Assembly (NCBI GenBank): GCA_001986395.2
Contig: MQVO02000028.1
Coordinates: forward strand, 186,001-250,000
Length of the DNA: 64,000 nt
From: Irpex lacteus
Taxonomy: Eukaryota > Basidiomycota > Agaricomycetes > Polyporales > Irpicaceae
Reading direction: 5' to 3'
Part shown: one piece after another, positions 9,187 through 20,100 of the stretch
Numbering within the stretch: position 1 is the first letter of the stretch
Layout of the letters: each line of letters opens with the position of its first letter
Made by a program: the position numbers and the translations under genes
The notes under the pieces: model-generated
What the model was told of the DNA's origin: nothing
Seen by the model: the letters and a program-made list of their open reading frames with translations, nothing else
Database searches by the model: none

Positions 9187-12128
9187 TCAAAACTCGTCGA
9201 TGTGGAAGTAGTAGTCGTCGGCGTAGCCTTCGTCTTCCTCCAGCTCGAGTTCGATGACAGGAACATTGGGCGGAACTAACGGTACGTCTGCGTTTTCACG
9301 CACCGCCGCTTCGCGTGCACCCTCGCGAGCGTCCTCGTTGGCAGGGCCGCCGTCAGCGACAGGTTCTTCTGCGTTCGCATTCGCCACCGGCATTTCCGGG
9401 TTGCCCCTAGCAGGCAACATTGGATGATTGCGCATAAATTCTTGTGCCTTCTCACGGAGCTCGGCCCACTGTTGTGCCCAGTGGTCGGCGAGCAGCTGCT
9501 CGGCTTCTGCGTGCTGTAGTGCGTAAGCCCGTCTGCCTTCATATGTTGCCTCATCTTCTCCATTGGCCCAATACTGTGCTCTCTCCCGCCACCACTGGCT
9601 GCGCCACTGGCAGAACACAACGGCACGTCGCATTTCCTCGTCGAGGAGGCCGACCTCTTCCCACCACCGGTCAGCACGCGCCTTGCTCTTCGCCCACTCG
9701 ATCCGAAGGGCTATAACAAAATATCAGAAACAAGTCAGTATTGAAACTGAGAGCGTACCTTCTTGGACGATAGGGTCATTATCGTCGTCACCTGCACCCT
9801 CAGCGAGCCATATCCATGACATCGTACGTCGGCCCTCACAGATAGGAAGGCCATCTTCGAAGTCGAGCCCATAGACACCTTCGATAGGCATGCCCGCTGC
9901 CTGTCGAACGGCCGCGCATTGTATCTTCTCCTGCTCAGTGAGTGCGCGTTCGTTGAACGATCGCACGTCGTCATCGCGAAGTTCTCGCAATGTCTTCTCC
10001 CACTCACCCGGCCCTCGCAAATGTAGAAGTGCTGTACGTGCGCGGCGGTACTTGTTTGCAGCTGCCATCGCTCGTCGATCGATGGTTGCAAGCCACTGTC
10101 GGCCAATCCCATTGTCCCGTTGCCCTACCAAGTTCTTGATTTTGTACCTATTCACGAATGTCCGTGTACGTAGGTGACGCCGCAACTCCTGGAGACCTTC
10201 GCTGGCCTGAGCGTCCCGAAGCCTGTCCTCGATCCGAATGAGATTGTCATCGCAGACGTTGGCTCGGTATGCCTGCACCCACGAGTCAGATGGTAGGTAG
10301 AGAGGGATGTCTTCGACCTCCCGAACCGCATCGCCCTCAACTGACCCGTCGGCAGCGAATCGCACATGCTGAGCAAGCCCCGGCATATGTACGAGCTGTT
10401 GCCTCCTGAACTCTTGCAGCTTTCGTCGTATTGCCCTCCGTTTCTCGTTACGGGCGAGTTCTGTGAGAGCGTTGCCGAATGGTATATTAGCGATCTCCGC
10501 CTTGAGAAAGATCCTTGTGGACGCTGTATCAGCATAAACGGCGTTAGCAAGTGTGATATGTATGGATACTTACTGATATTGCTCAACGTCAAGCCCGAGG
10601 GAGATGAAGGAGGCGGGAGAATGGTCAAGTACCAGACCACGTTGCTGCATCTCCTCTTGCTCCTCACGTAGTACGGCCAGGCGAACTGCACGAAGATTGA
10701 CTTCTGTAAAAGGAGATTTGTCAGCAAATATCAGCTCGATAAAGGCGTAGACGCACCGGGTTGCGTGGTAGTATACGGGCATGGCTTAGAGTGATCGCGC
10801 ATCCACTCATCCAGCATGCCCTCCCATTCCTGCACCTTGTTCGCGATCCGTTCGCGCAGTCGAGCATCGAATCCGATAAATTCTTCTCGATGCGCTTGCG
10901 CGTGCTTGAGCGCATCGAGCAGCCTTCGCGCAAGAGTGCTATTCAGACTGATCACCTTCCTCCAGTTGATGAACGCGCAGAAATCGTCTAGCAGCTCTTG
11001 GCGAGCGGCCGGTGTCATCTCTTTCGCGCTGGCAGCCACCTTGTTCAACCATGACCACAGCCTCTCAATTCCCTCGCCATCCGTCATCCCGGCACCCTTC
11101 GTGTAATTGAGTGAGAACGGGCCGTGACATGATTCTTCATGGGCTCGGATGTGTCCTTTCGGCACCTTCGCGACAAGGTGGCCCTGTGGTATATGAAGAC
11201 GCATCCATTGCGGGAGTTCTTGCACTCGAGTCCAGAAATTCTTGAAGTACTGGCAAGCAATGTCGTACGTGATGAGAAGGTCTTGTTGGATGCCGACGAG
11301 TGCTGCAAGGAGCACGTAATCCACATTGCATTGCCTAAGGTAATGTCAGATGATGCGCGGAGCACGAAATAAATCGTAGTAACTCACCGCTCTCCCCGTT
11401 GTAAGTCTCCCATACCATTGGGTCTCCAAACCTCATGTCGGCTACAAGCTACTCCCACGACGCCGGTTGTGTTCAGACCTTTTGCTTTCTTGAGATTTGC
11501 GAGGATCATGGCGTCGAAGCCCGAGCATGTACTGAGCTATTAAGACTATGAGCAATGATGGAAACAGCTCAGAAAAATACCACGTACCTCTGTTTGGGAG
11601 GCATGAGCGCGGACGTGATCCATATAACCATCTCGTTCCACGAAGTAGGACAGGCCAGGCGCAAGACGAACGTCGATATTGTTGCTCGCTCGCTGGCGAT
11701 TCTTAAGACGGAAGTTACAGTCCACCGCGATAGTCTGCCGGTACAGGTAGCTTTGATGAGGTGACACCGTGGCGTAATCTTCGGGTAGGTTGATTCCAGG
11801 GTGTGGGCACGCTCGACAGGGTACTGCTAGCTCGCCTGCTTTGGTCGTCGATACACCGTCCAGGAAGTGCCCGCGGCCTGCTCGTGTGAACTGCTTGATA
11901 TTTTGCCATTCCCTGATCATATTCGCGAAGGCTTGATGACGGTCCTATGCATGTGCCACTAAGTATGGTGATGCAATACTGTAGTATAGCTATTTACTTA
12001 CGGGAATCTTTGTTACGTGCCATGGGTCAGTAAGCGATTCCAACACTTTGCACATGTCGTACATGGTCAGATTTCCTTGGAGGTTCGTGAGATGGAAGAG
12101 TTCAAGACAGGCGTCCTTGTAGGATCTA
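9187..12128 (-). pseudogene. KDZ transposase copy A, 5'-truncated
   Basis: DNA transposase of the KDZ superfamily, read on the - strand through several exons separated by introns of about 50 nt. Identified exons include the end of one at 12002, 11588-11944, the region 10731-11324, a block ending at 9759, and the last exon 9187-9710 (intron 9711-9758). The catalytic-core motifs TYDIACQ (about 11250-11270) and TDGEGIERLW (about 11050-11090) are present. The upstream exons that carry the N-terminus and the CxC2 cysteine cluster in copy B are missing: homology stops near 12128 inside the SYKDACLELFH exon. The remaining exons look open, so this is a truncated rather than a decayed copy. It shares intron positions and C-terminal sequence with copy B. 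Confidence 0.8.
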
Positions 12129-12366
12129 TTGAAAAAGTGCTTAGCATGCTAGATGGGCCTTTTGTAAAAAAGCACTAGCTGCAAGGCGGGATTTTTTTGG
12201 AAAAACGCCCTAGGAGCATGTTTTTGAAAAAACCTCTTAGGAGGATACAAGCCATATACAGTCAATTACATACATCAGCGGCAGTATAATCATTATCTAC
12301 AGTATACAAAAAATATACAGATCTAGAATATATCAGAAAGGACACGATCTACAGATCAGTAACACC
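12129..12366. other. Spacer between KDZ-A truncation point and minisatellite
   Basis: AT-rich, non-coding. It contains several A/T homopolymer runs and degenerate repeats of a gtttttgaaaaaac type. It probably belongs to the outer end of the KDZ-B transposon, which would place the KDZ-A truncation at the KDZ-B boundary. No clear inverted repeat partner was found. Confidence 0.4.
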
Positions 12367-12880
12367 CTAAAAGGGGTATACTGGCGGAGGAGGGCGGGAT
12401 GGTCAAATGTGCGAAATGGCGGATGCGGGACCACAAATGTCGGGGGTATAATGGCGGGGGGGCGGGATGGCGGATGCGGGCTTGTGGATTTTGCGGTAGG
12501 GTGGTGGCGGGGGGGGGGCGGGATGGCGGATGCGGGACCATGGATTTAGAGGTTTTAATGGCGGCGGGGGCGGGATGGCGGATGCGGGCTTGTGGATTTT
12601 GCGGTAGGGTGGTGGCGGGGGGGGCGGGATGGCGGATGCGGAACCATGGATTTCGAGGTTATAATGGCGGCGGGGGCGGGATGGCGCGTTCAGCACTCTG
12701 GCACGGTTTTCGAAGGCAGGATAGCGGCAGAGTGATGAGCCCACAGATCATGAGGGGTATAATGATGGTCGGGGGCAGAGACTGCTGACAGTGGCGGCGT
12801 GAAGGAGACTTCTGGGCGGGATGAGCTGCAAGTTGGCGGGGGAATTTTGATGCAGGGAACGGAGTAGTGGTAGGAACAGC
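12367..12880. repeat. G-rich minisatellite 3' of KDZ-B
   Basis: About 500 bp of tandem repeats with a unit like ggcgggatggcggatgcggg, including two long near-identical copies at about 12474-12540 and 12584-12650 (aligned on cttgtggattttgcggtagg). Same position relative to its KDZ gene and similar base composition as the block at 8480-9180, but a different repeat unit. Confidence 0.8.
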
Positions 12881-12886
12881 GGGGCC

Positions 12887-13416
12887 TCAGATTTCGTCGG
12901 CGTGAAAGTCGTAATCGTCCGCGTAATCGTCTTCGTCGTCTAACTCGAGCTCGACGATTGGCGGGGCAGGCCGTACACGATTTTCGTCTGCGTCTGGAGC
13001 ATTGGCGTTGGCGTCCTGGACTTCGTCTCCAGCGTTGTTACCGTGAGCTTCGCCGTTTTCAGCCCGCATCTGCACCGCATCGTCGGGGCCCGCATGAATG
13101 TTCGCCACGTTGCTTAAAAGATCCATCGGATGAGCTTGCATGAATTCGTGAGCCTTGACCCGGAGCGAGTCCCACTTGTCTGTCCAGCGAATCGCAAGTC
13201 GGCCTTCCGCATCAGCGTGAGCGAAAGCGTACGCCTGCATTCCTTCATACACTTCCGGTGATACTCCAGGTCGTGGCTGCTCCGCGAGTGTTCGCCACCA
13301 CCGGCTTTGCCACTGGCAGTACTCGATTGCTCGTCGCATTTCTTCTTGAAGAAGATTGACTTCCTCCCACCAACGTGTAGCGCGTGCGTAGCATTTCGCC
13401 CATTCGATGCGCAAGC
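12887..13416 (-). CDS. KDZ transposase copy B, last exon
   Basis: The 3'-terminal exon of the KDZ-B gene whose upstream exons lie at 24830-28025. It starts after the acceptor AG at 13417-13418 and ends with TGA at 12887-12889. The sequence (LRIEWAK...RWWEE...REMRRAIEYCQW-like) matches the last exon of copy A at 9187-9710. Both end in acidic D/E-rich tails with similar DDYADDY and DDYYFH motifs. Ty3 element 2 (13469-24826) separates this exon from the rest of the gene. Confidence 0.85.
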
Positions 13417-13463
13417 CTAAATGAAACGGTTCGTCAGAAGTTATAGTACGTGAGTAAATGACT

Positions 13464-13468
13464 TACAT
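13464..13468. repeat. Target-site duplication of element 2, left copy
   Basis: TACAT immediately before the 5' LTR; the identical pentamer follows the 3' LTR at 24827-24831. This 5-bp duplication proves the insertion boundaries. Confidence 0.95.
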
Positions 13469-13862
13469 TGTGACAACCGCTCGGCGTCTGGTAATTAGTT
13501 AGTTTCTCGTTACGGGTATATTTTTCGATTATTCTGTTCTGGACGTGTTAACTACTTAGCACATCAAAGTCTCGCCTCATGTTAGACACATGTACGGTAT
13601 ATAGTTCTGCGCCTGGCGCAACAAGAAAGACATCTCTTATTCTCACTACATAGTCTTCGCTGGAGCTCAGCTCGCGGAGGCACTGAGAAAGGCGATCTTA
13701 CTACTTTCCCACCGTTGTGTACGTCTTCGTACAGACGCACGACGACTTCTAATTGCCAGAAGAGGCAATCGCGTCACTATTCACACCTCAGGTTCCTGGC
13801 GTTCGCCGGACGACTCGCGGACGACCTCCCCAGCTCGGTGACCGCTCACGTCGAGCGTCACA
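13469..13862 (+). repeat. 5' LTR of element 2
   Basis: 394 bp, TGTGAC...GTCACA. A TATATAG box at 13598-13604 is a candidate promoter TATA element. It differs from the 3' LTR at a single position that I could find (13730). Confidence 0.95.
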
Positions 13863-14087
13863 GAGGTGGACACACTGGGAAGTCAGTCCGTACCGGCCGA
13901 CGCCCTTGCCCACAATATACTTCCACCACTCGAAATCCCCGTCGAATTCCTCGACGACGACAGCCTACCCGACGCGATCAGGGATCGTCGTCGCGTACTG
14001 CGAGAATTCCTGGAGATTGTGTGGAAAAATCAACCCATTCGACAACCTCAACGACCTCCTCTATCGCCTACAGCGATCGATCGACCG

Positions 14088-17000
14088 ATGAGCAATAGCA
14101 TACCCGCGGAAAAGAGTTCCGACGTACGTCGATTCTCTGCCGCCCTTCCTGGCTCGCTGGTCGAGCAATCGTTCGTCGCAGAATCGGAACGACGACACCT
14201 GGCACCTATCGCAGAAGAGTCGTCGGGAAGCGAAGAAGTCGATCGCGAACGAGTTGCTGAGCAGCTAGGGCTCGACGACCTCGAGGACGACCCGTCAACC
14301 GCTAAAGACTCGCCGGCCGACAGACTTTACAATCGATACGTCAAGGAGACATCTACCAGAATCAGCCTTCAGGCGGAGGTCGTTCAGCTCGCGAATCGCA
14401 CCCAGTGGAACGCGAGCGACATTATCGATTACGGCGCCAGCTCAGAGGAAGTGCATCACCTTCGATATTCCCTACGACCTACCCTGCTACGTCACATCGA
14501 GAGAGTGGTCATAGGTCTACAGACCCTCTTAGCCTCTCTGGCAGCCGAAATCCCCCGTCGACGAGCTCTCAACAACTATCACCATCTGATCGACCCCAAG
14601 AACGACCTCTTGCCTGTTCTCAAGGGTGCCGGATCGCTGGCCGAGTTGTTCGGGGCCTGGGACATATTGAGAGTTCGGATTGAACGAGGCAACCGGTTCG
14701 TCACCAAGTATATGAAGGAGTTCCACGGCGAGCCAGACGTTACCTCTCCGGCGACGACGGCGGAAGACGCGTATGAAACGTTCGAGGAAAACGCCACTCC
14801 TGCCCAGCGTATCAGGGAGTACAAGACTCTGATCGACACTCATATTCCCAAAGACAATCCTGATCGTTACAGGAGCCTTCTCGACCCTAACGTTCCTTTC
14901 GATAAAGTCATCGACGTGCCTTCCCAGGTTAAGAGGGCCTTTCCCAATATCCTACCAGCCAACGTGCCCCAAGTGTTCTCATACAACGAGAAGGGGGAGA
15001 GGGAAAACCTCGATTTCCTCAGAAGAACGAGCCTTCACCCCGCCTTCGTCTCTACGTCCAAGGAACCGCCTCCTGAGTCAATCAGCGTTGGCCTTGCGGC
15101 TCGCAGAAGTCGTGGCCCGCGAGGCAAGGATAAGGCGGTGTCATTCCTCGAACCCGATCCCGCTGGTCCTGGACCCACGAACGCTGACTCAGCTCGCAAC
15201 ACCAACTGGGCTCCCCTCTACTCGTCAGGAGACGCTCCTCGCCCGCTGCCAATGGTACCAGCTGGAGTGAGAACGTCAGCTGATGTACGGAACGCGCCTA
15301 ACGTACAGCCCGGAAACGTTTTGCACGGTATAGCCTCCTCAATCGCTGCCCCAACTGCTCCGATGGCAACGACCGTTCTCTACTCCTCAATAGGCCGACT
15401 CCCTCTCGCAGGACCTCCCGCAGGCAATGCGAGCTCTACGGGCGATCTCGCTGCACTAGGACTTAACGCGGCACCCGTGTTCGACGGTGGAGAGCCCAGC
15501 TTTGCTCACATAGAGACTAGCACAGCTCGAGGACCTCTACCGCACAGTAACGTATCCCCGTCCAGGAACAACGACTTGGTCCCCGAACGACCTGCGGCGG
15601 TCATAGCGAGAACGCCTACAACAGCGCTAGACCTGTCTATGAGAGGAGGAGGTGATAGCTTTACTTCCCAATTTGCGCAGACAGGGAACCGAGGTCAGCC
15701 TTCCGGAAATGGAGGACCACCCTCTGGGGATGGAGGGCCACCGCACGGAGGCGGAGGACCGTCGTCTGGAGGTGGGGGACCCCCTTTCGGAGGTGGAGGG
15801 CCACCCTATGGGGGCGGAGGACCACCCTTCGGAGGTGGGGGACCACCTTATGGGGGCGGAGGCCCGCCACCAGGAGGAGGAGGCCCACCGCCTGGAGGAG
15901 GTGGAGGCCCGCCGCCTGGAGGAGGGGGACACCCACCAGGAGGTGGAATGCCTCCGTATGGATGGCCAGCCTACGGCGCCGGAGGAGCACCACCACCAGG
16001 AGGCCCTGGAGGTCCAGGAGGACCGGGAGGCCCAGGGGGGCCAGGAGGCCCAGGAGGAGGCTGGATACCACAAGCCAACGGGCAATGGGATGCTCAGTTC
16101 CAGCTTCCCGTAGCTATGGTCCCTCAGGTGAAGCTGCAGACGGTGCACGACGCCATACCAGAGTGGGACGGACAAGGAACGACAGCACTTCAGTGGTTCG
16201 CCGCCGTACAGGAATTCGCCAACGCGGGAGGGTACGTACCTTACCAGCTAGGCTACCACCTCTGGAGTCGTCTCAAGGAAGGCTCGTCAGTGCGATCCTG
16301 GTACATGACGCTGACTCCCGATTGGAAGGACTGGATGCGCCGCTATTACATGAACTTCCTGTCAGCCGTGCAGCACTACTACCTAGGTCGAACCTGGAAG
16401 CAGGACCGCCACGCCGAATACGTATCACAAGCCTTCCGACAGCCCGGTCATTCTAGGGAATCCCCTACTCAATTCATTCAACGTCGTCTCGCCTATACAC
16501 GAATGCTTTTGCCTCATCTCTTAGGCCTGCCAGAAGAGGTTCGAGAAGTCATGAGAGCCGCACCAGTCGTGTGGTGCAACATCCTCAACTCCGACCAAAT
16601 TCCTTCAGTCATGGACCTTCAAAGCCGCGTCGTGGAGATGGAAGCCCAGCTTCTCGTCGCGCACGACGGGTCGTCGTCAGTAGCCCTCTCGAAGGACGTG
16701 TTCTATAAATACATGAGGAGCTACGAGGCCGAGGCCAGGAACCGTTCCCGTACCGCACACCTAGGCTCCGCTATCTCAGACGGCGTCGTCGAGCCCCTAG
16801 AGGCTGAGGAAAGTCCTGCGTCGATGCCATTCGCTGCTGCCGAGGACCACCCCGTCATCGCCGAATGCTTTGCCCTGGCCAAGAAGAGGCAACGACCGCC
16901 GCCAAAGGACGGGTACCCGTTTGCTAAGAAGGACGAAGTAGTAAGCCCTATACGACCACCGCTTCGCCGTGCAAGTGCTGCGGAAGTTCCAAGCATTGGG

Positions 17001-17135
17001 ATCGAGAATGTCCGTGGTATAGCATCTGGGAGAAGAAGTTTGGGAGGAGTAAGGATAGGGCCGCGCGAGTATCAGAGACTCAGGGGGACGACGAACGTTT
17101 CGAAGATTTGTACATTACCGCTTTCGACGAATTGA
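14088..17135 (+). CDS. gag: Gag protein of Ty3 element 2
   Basis: Capsid precursor. The first in-frame ATG is at 14088; the frame is open further upstream into the LTR but has no ATG there. The N-terminal part (about 14100-15000) is charged and helical. Then comes a low-complexity Gly/Pro tract (about 15697-16065) of repeated GGGGPP units. A Gag capsid-like region follows at about 16110-16680. The frame stays open to 17135, but the part after about 16928 is probably not the biological reading, because a perfect zinc knuckle (Cx2Cx4Hx4C) lies in the overlapping Pol frame at 16970-17011. The functional Gag therefore probably ends by a -1 shift between 16928 and 16970. Confidence 0.85.
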   Translation: MSNSIPAEKSSDVRRFSAALPGSLVEQSFVAESERRHLAPIAEESSGSEEVDRERVAEQLGLDDLEDDPSTAKDSPADRLYNRYVKETSTRISLQAEVVQLANRTQWNASDIIDYGASSEEVHHLRYSLRPTLLRHIERVVIGLQTLLASLAAEIPRRRALNNYHHLIDPKNDLLPVLKGAGSLAELFGAWDILRVRIERGNRFVTKYMKEFHGEPDVTSPATTAEDAYETFEENATPAQRIREYKTLIDTHIPKDNPDRYRSLLDPNVPFDKVIDVPSQVKRAFPNILPANVPQVFSYNEKGERENLDFLRRTSLHPAFVSTSKEPPPESISVGLAARRSRGPRGKDKAVSFLEPDPAGPGPTNADSARNTNWAPLYSSGDAPRPLPMVPAGVRTSADVRNAPNVQPGNVLHGIASSIAAPTAPMATTVLYSSIGRLPLAGPPAGNASSTGDLAALGLNAAPVFDGGEPSFAHIETSTARGPLPHSNVSPSRNNDLVPERPAAVIARTPTTALDLSMRGGGDSFTSQFAQTGNRGQPSGNGGPPSGDGGPPHGGGGPSSGGGGPPFGGGGPPYGGGGPPFGGGGPPYGGGGPPPGGGGPPPGGGGGPPPGGGGHPPGGGMPPYGWPAYGAGGAPPPGGPGGPGGPGGPGGPGGPGGGWIPQANGQWDAQFQLPVAMVPQVKLQTVHDAIPEWDGQGTTALQWFAAVQEFANAGGYVPYQLGYHLWSRLKEGSSVRSWYMTLTPDWKDWMRRYYMNFLSAVQHYYLGRTWKQDRHAEYVSQAFRQPGHSRESPTQFIQRRLAYTRMLLPHLLGLPEEVREVMRAAPVVWCNILNSDQIPSVMDLQSRVVEMEAQLLVAHDGSSSVALSKDVFYKYMRSYEAEARNRSRTAHLGSAISDGVVEPLEAEESPASMPFAAAEDHPVIAECFALAKKRQRPPPKDGYPFAKKDEVVSPIRPPLRRASAAEVPSIGIENVRGIASGRRSLGGVRIGPREYQRLRGTTNVSKICTLPLSTN

Positions 17136-20100
17136 ACCACCAAGCCAGTTTATCCCTTTACCTCGACCCTAGAGTGAGACACGCTCGACTTGCTTCCGCG
17201 ACAGTGATGGAACAATGTGGTATGGCGGTGTCACAGTCGGAGGAGCGAGAAGCTTCCGCGTTGAGGACCACGAGTACGAGCATCGCGAACAAAGGGAGGA
17301 AGCCTTGGGTGGAGGACGTACCCGAGGAACCCGAATGGCTAGGACCACACGCTCAGGAGTTTCTGATAGAGAGCAACGAGCGGGATGAACTTCGAGACTC
17401 AATAACTGACCCGAGCACGCTTAATGACGCTAGAATCGAGACGAACGCTAAAGCAACGTTCACATACGAGCCTCGGTCGGGGCAACCTCCCTCTGAGGAC
17501 GTCCGCTGGCTGAAACCCAGACGTTACCGACCTAGTGGGTCCTCAGCATTAGGAGTATCCGTACTGTCCATGAAGGGACGAGCAAATTGCAAAGACTCTC
17601 CCGAAATTGACTTACGGCTCGACTCAGGAGCTGACATCTCTCTGATATCTGCGGAGTTCTACAAGTCGTTTCAGAAGCCTCCGAAGCTCAGACAAGGGCG
17701 AAAGATGAGCGTATGGCAACTTACGGACAAGAGCTCTCAGATCGAAGGGTACATTGAGCTGCCGATCTTCGTGACGTCCAAAGGAGGGGAGCTAATAGCC
17801 TTAACGACGGAGGCTTACGTAGTACCCGACATGAACGTACCACTGCTGTTGGGAGAGGATTTCCACATCGCGTACGAGCTGAGTGTGGAAAGAAACGTCG
17901 AATTTGGTACTACCATAAGGATAGGGGACTCTGGAGTTGAGATAGAGGCCAAGGGGGTAAGAAAACCCTCGTACCCGTCTATGGTCGAAGATACGTCTCG
18001 CTTAGCCTCATTCGTACGGACTAAAATCCACCGACGCAATAAGGCTCGACGACAAAGACTACGCAAGAAGAACGCGCCAGGTCGGACGGTAGCTCGTGTA
18101 GCCACGGACACCCGGATTCCTCCTCATTCTTGCGTAAACGTGCCCGTCGACTGCTCCTTTGACGGCGAAGAGGCGTGGATGGTGGAGAAAAGCATGCTAG
18201 GGGATGAACGAGTAGCCCCCTTAGTTATACCAAATGTTCTCATCACGGCGGCGTACCCACGAATCCCAGTCGCTAATACGACCTCGCGAGCTCGCTACGT
18301 CCGAGGAGGGGAAGTCTTAGCGGAGTTATCGAGACCTGATGCGTCGTTGGACCGACCCCGATCGCTAGCGCATTGGACAGAGATGGCGAACGCGGCTTCA
18401 CGAACGGCTGCTCTCATCCGAGCAACTAGCGAGAGCCACGGTCATAGCCACCCTCCTGAACGGGTGTTCCTAGGCAAGGAAGACGGAACGTTCGTGAAGG
18501 TTGCAGCTACTGCCGCGTCGAAAGAGTCGGAAGAGTTGTCTCCCGTCGACGCTAACTCGTCCACAGCTACGCCGACGCTAGAGACGGATGAGGAATGGGG
18601 GCCTAAAACGGCCGAGGTCCCGGACCCCGACGTATATCCCTCCGAACGGATGAAGGAGCTGATAGATGTCGCGGAAGTGCCTCCAGAGCTCGAGGCGAAG
18701 GTATGGGAAATGCTCCAAAAACGAGTCAAAGCGTTCGGGTTCGACGGTCGCCTGGGGCATCTGGAGACGAAATGTCGAATACGTACGAAGGAGGGCGTGG
18801 AACCTATCTCCGTGCCCATGTACGGGAGCTCTCCGGCGAAACGACAAGTTATCGATGCCCAGCTGGACACCTGGTTCCAACAGGGCGTCATAGAGCCGTC
18901 GCATAGCCCCTGGGGGGCGCCGGTGGTCATCGTGTACCGCAATGGAAAGGCTCGTTTCTGCGTGGACTATCGTAAGCTGAACGCCCAGACTATCCCCGAC
19001 GAGTTTCCCTTACCTCGCCAGACGGAAATCCTATCCGCGCTCTCGGGGGCACAAGTCCTGTCATCGTTGGACGCGTTGTCCGGGTTCACCCAGATCGAAG
19101 TTGCAGAAGAAGACGTGGAAAAGACCGCCTTCCGTACGCACAGGGGTCTGTTTCAGTTCAGGAGGATGCCCTTCGGTCTCAAGAACGGACCATCGATTTT
19201 CCAACGAACGATGCAGAGCATTTTAGCCCCCTATCTCTGGCTATTCACTCTGGTCTACATCGACGACATCGTGGTCTACTCTAAAACCTACGAGGAACAT
19301 CTGAATCATCTGGACCGCGTGCTGGAAGCTATCGAGAAAGCAGGACTCACGCTATCGCCTAAGAAATGCCACCTTTTCTACAGCTCCATCTTGCTCCTAG
19401 GCCACAAAGTATCCCGTCTGGGTTTGTCCACTCACGAGGAGAAGGTTAAAGCCATCAGTGAATTGAAGAGACCCACGAAAATGTCGGAACTACAGACATT
19501 TTTAGGAATGGTTGTTTACTTCTCCGCGTTCATACCGTATTACTCGAGTATTGCAGGACCGCTCTTCAGGCTCCTTAGGAAGGGATGCGCATGGCGATGG
19601 GGACCCGAGGAGGAGCATGCGTTCGAGGCGGCGAAGGCAGCGCTGAAGGCCGCTCCAGTACTCGGACACCCTATCGAAGGCAGACCTTATAGGCTGTATA
19701 CGGACGCGTCGGATGAGGCCATCGGCTGCTGCTTGCAGCAAGTACAACCTATCGCAGTAGGAGATCTCAAAGGAACGCCGGCTTACGAGAAGATCGAGAA
19801 AGCTCACAAGCAAGGCAGCGAGTTGCCTCGATTCGTGACGAAGATGTCGAGCAGGATCGACGACCACGCGTTTACCGACCATTGGGCGAGAAGTCTAGAC
19901 GATACCGTGGTCCACGTCGAGCGAGTGTTAGCATACTGGTCAAGGACGTTGAAGGACGCAGAGACGAGATACTCAGCGACGGAGAGAGAAGCGTTAGGGG
20001 CAAAGGAAGGCCTCGTGAAGTTCCAGCCCTACATCGAAGGAGAAAGGATTCTACTGATCACGGATCACGCAGCGTTGCAGTGGGCGAAGACATACGAAAA

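Noticed and set aside
8443..9190. Long proline-rich ORFs on the - strand
   Set aside because: They are translations of a G-rich minisatellite, in several overlapping frames, with no other coding sign.
13866..13868. GTG as start of Gag in element 2
   Set aside because: Not an expected eukaryotic start. The first ATG in frame is at 14088.
15627..16175. Ser/Trp-rich and Leu-rich ORFs opposite the Gag glycine tract
   Set aside because: Shadows of the repetitive GGGGPP-coding DNA.
17108..17110. TTG as start of Pol in element 2
   Set aside because: The same frame is open from 16928 and contains the zinc knuckle upstream of this position.
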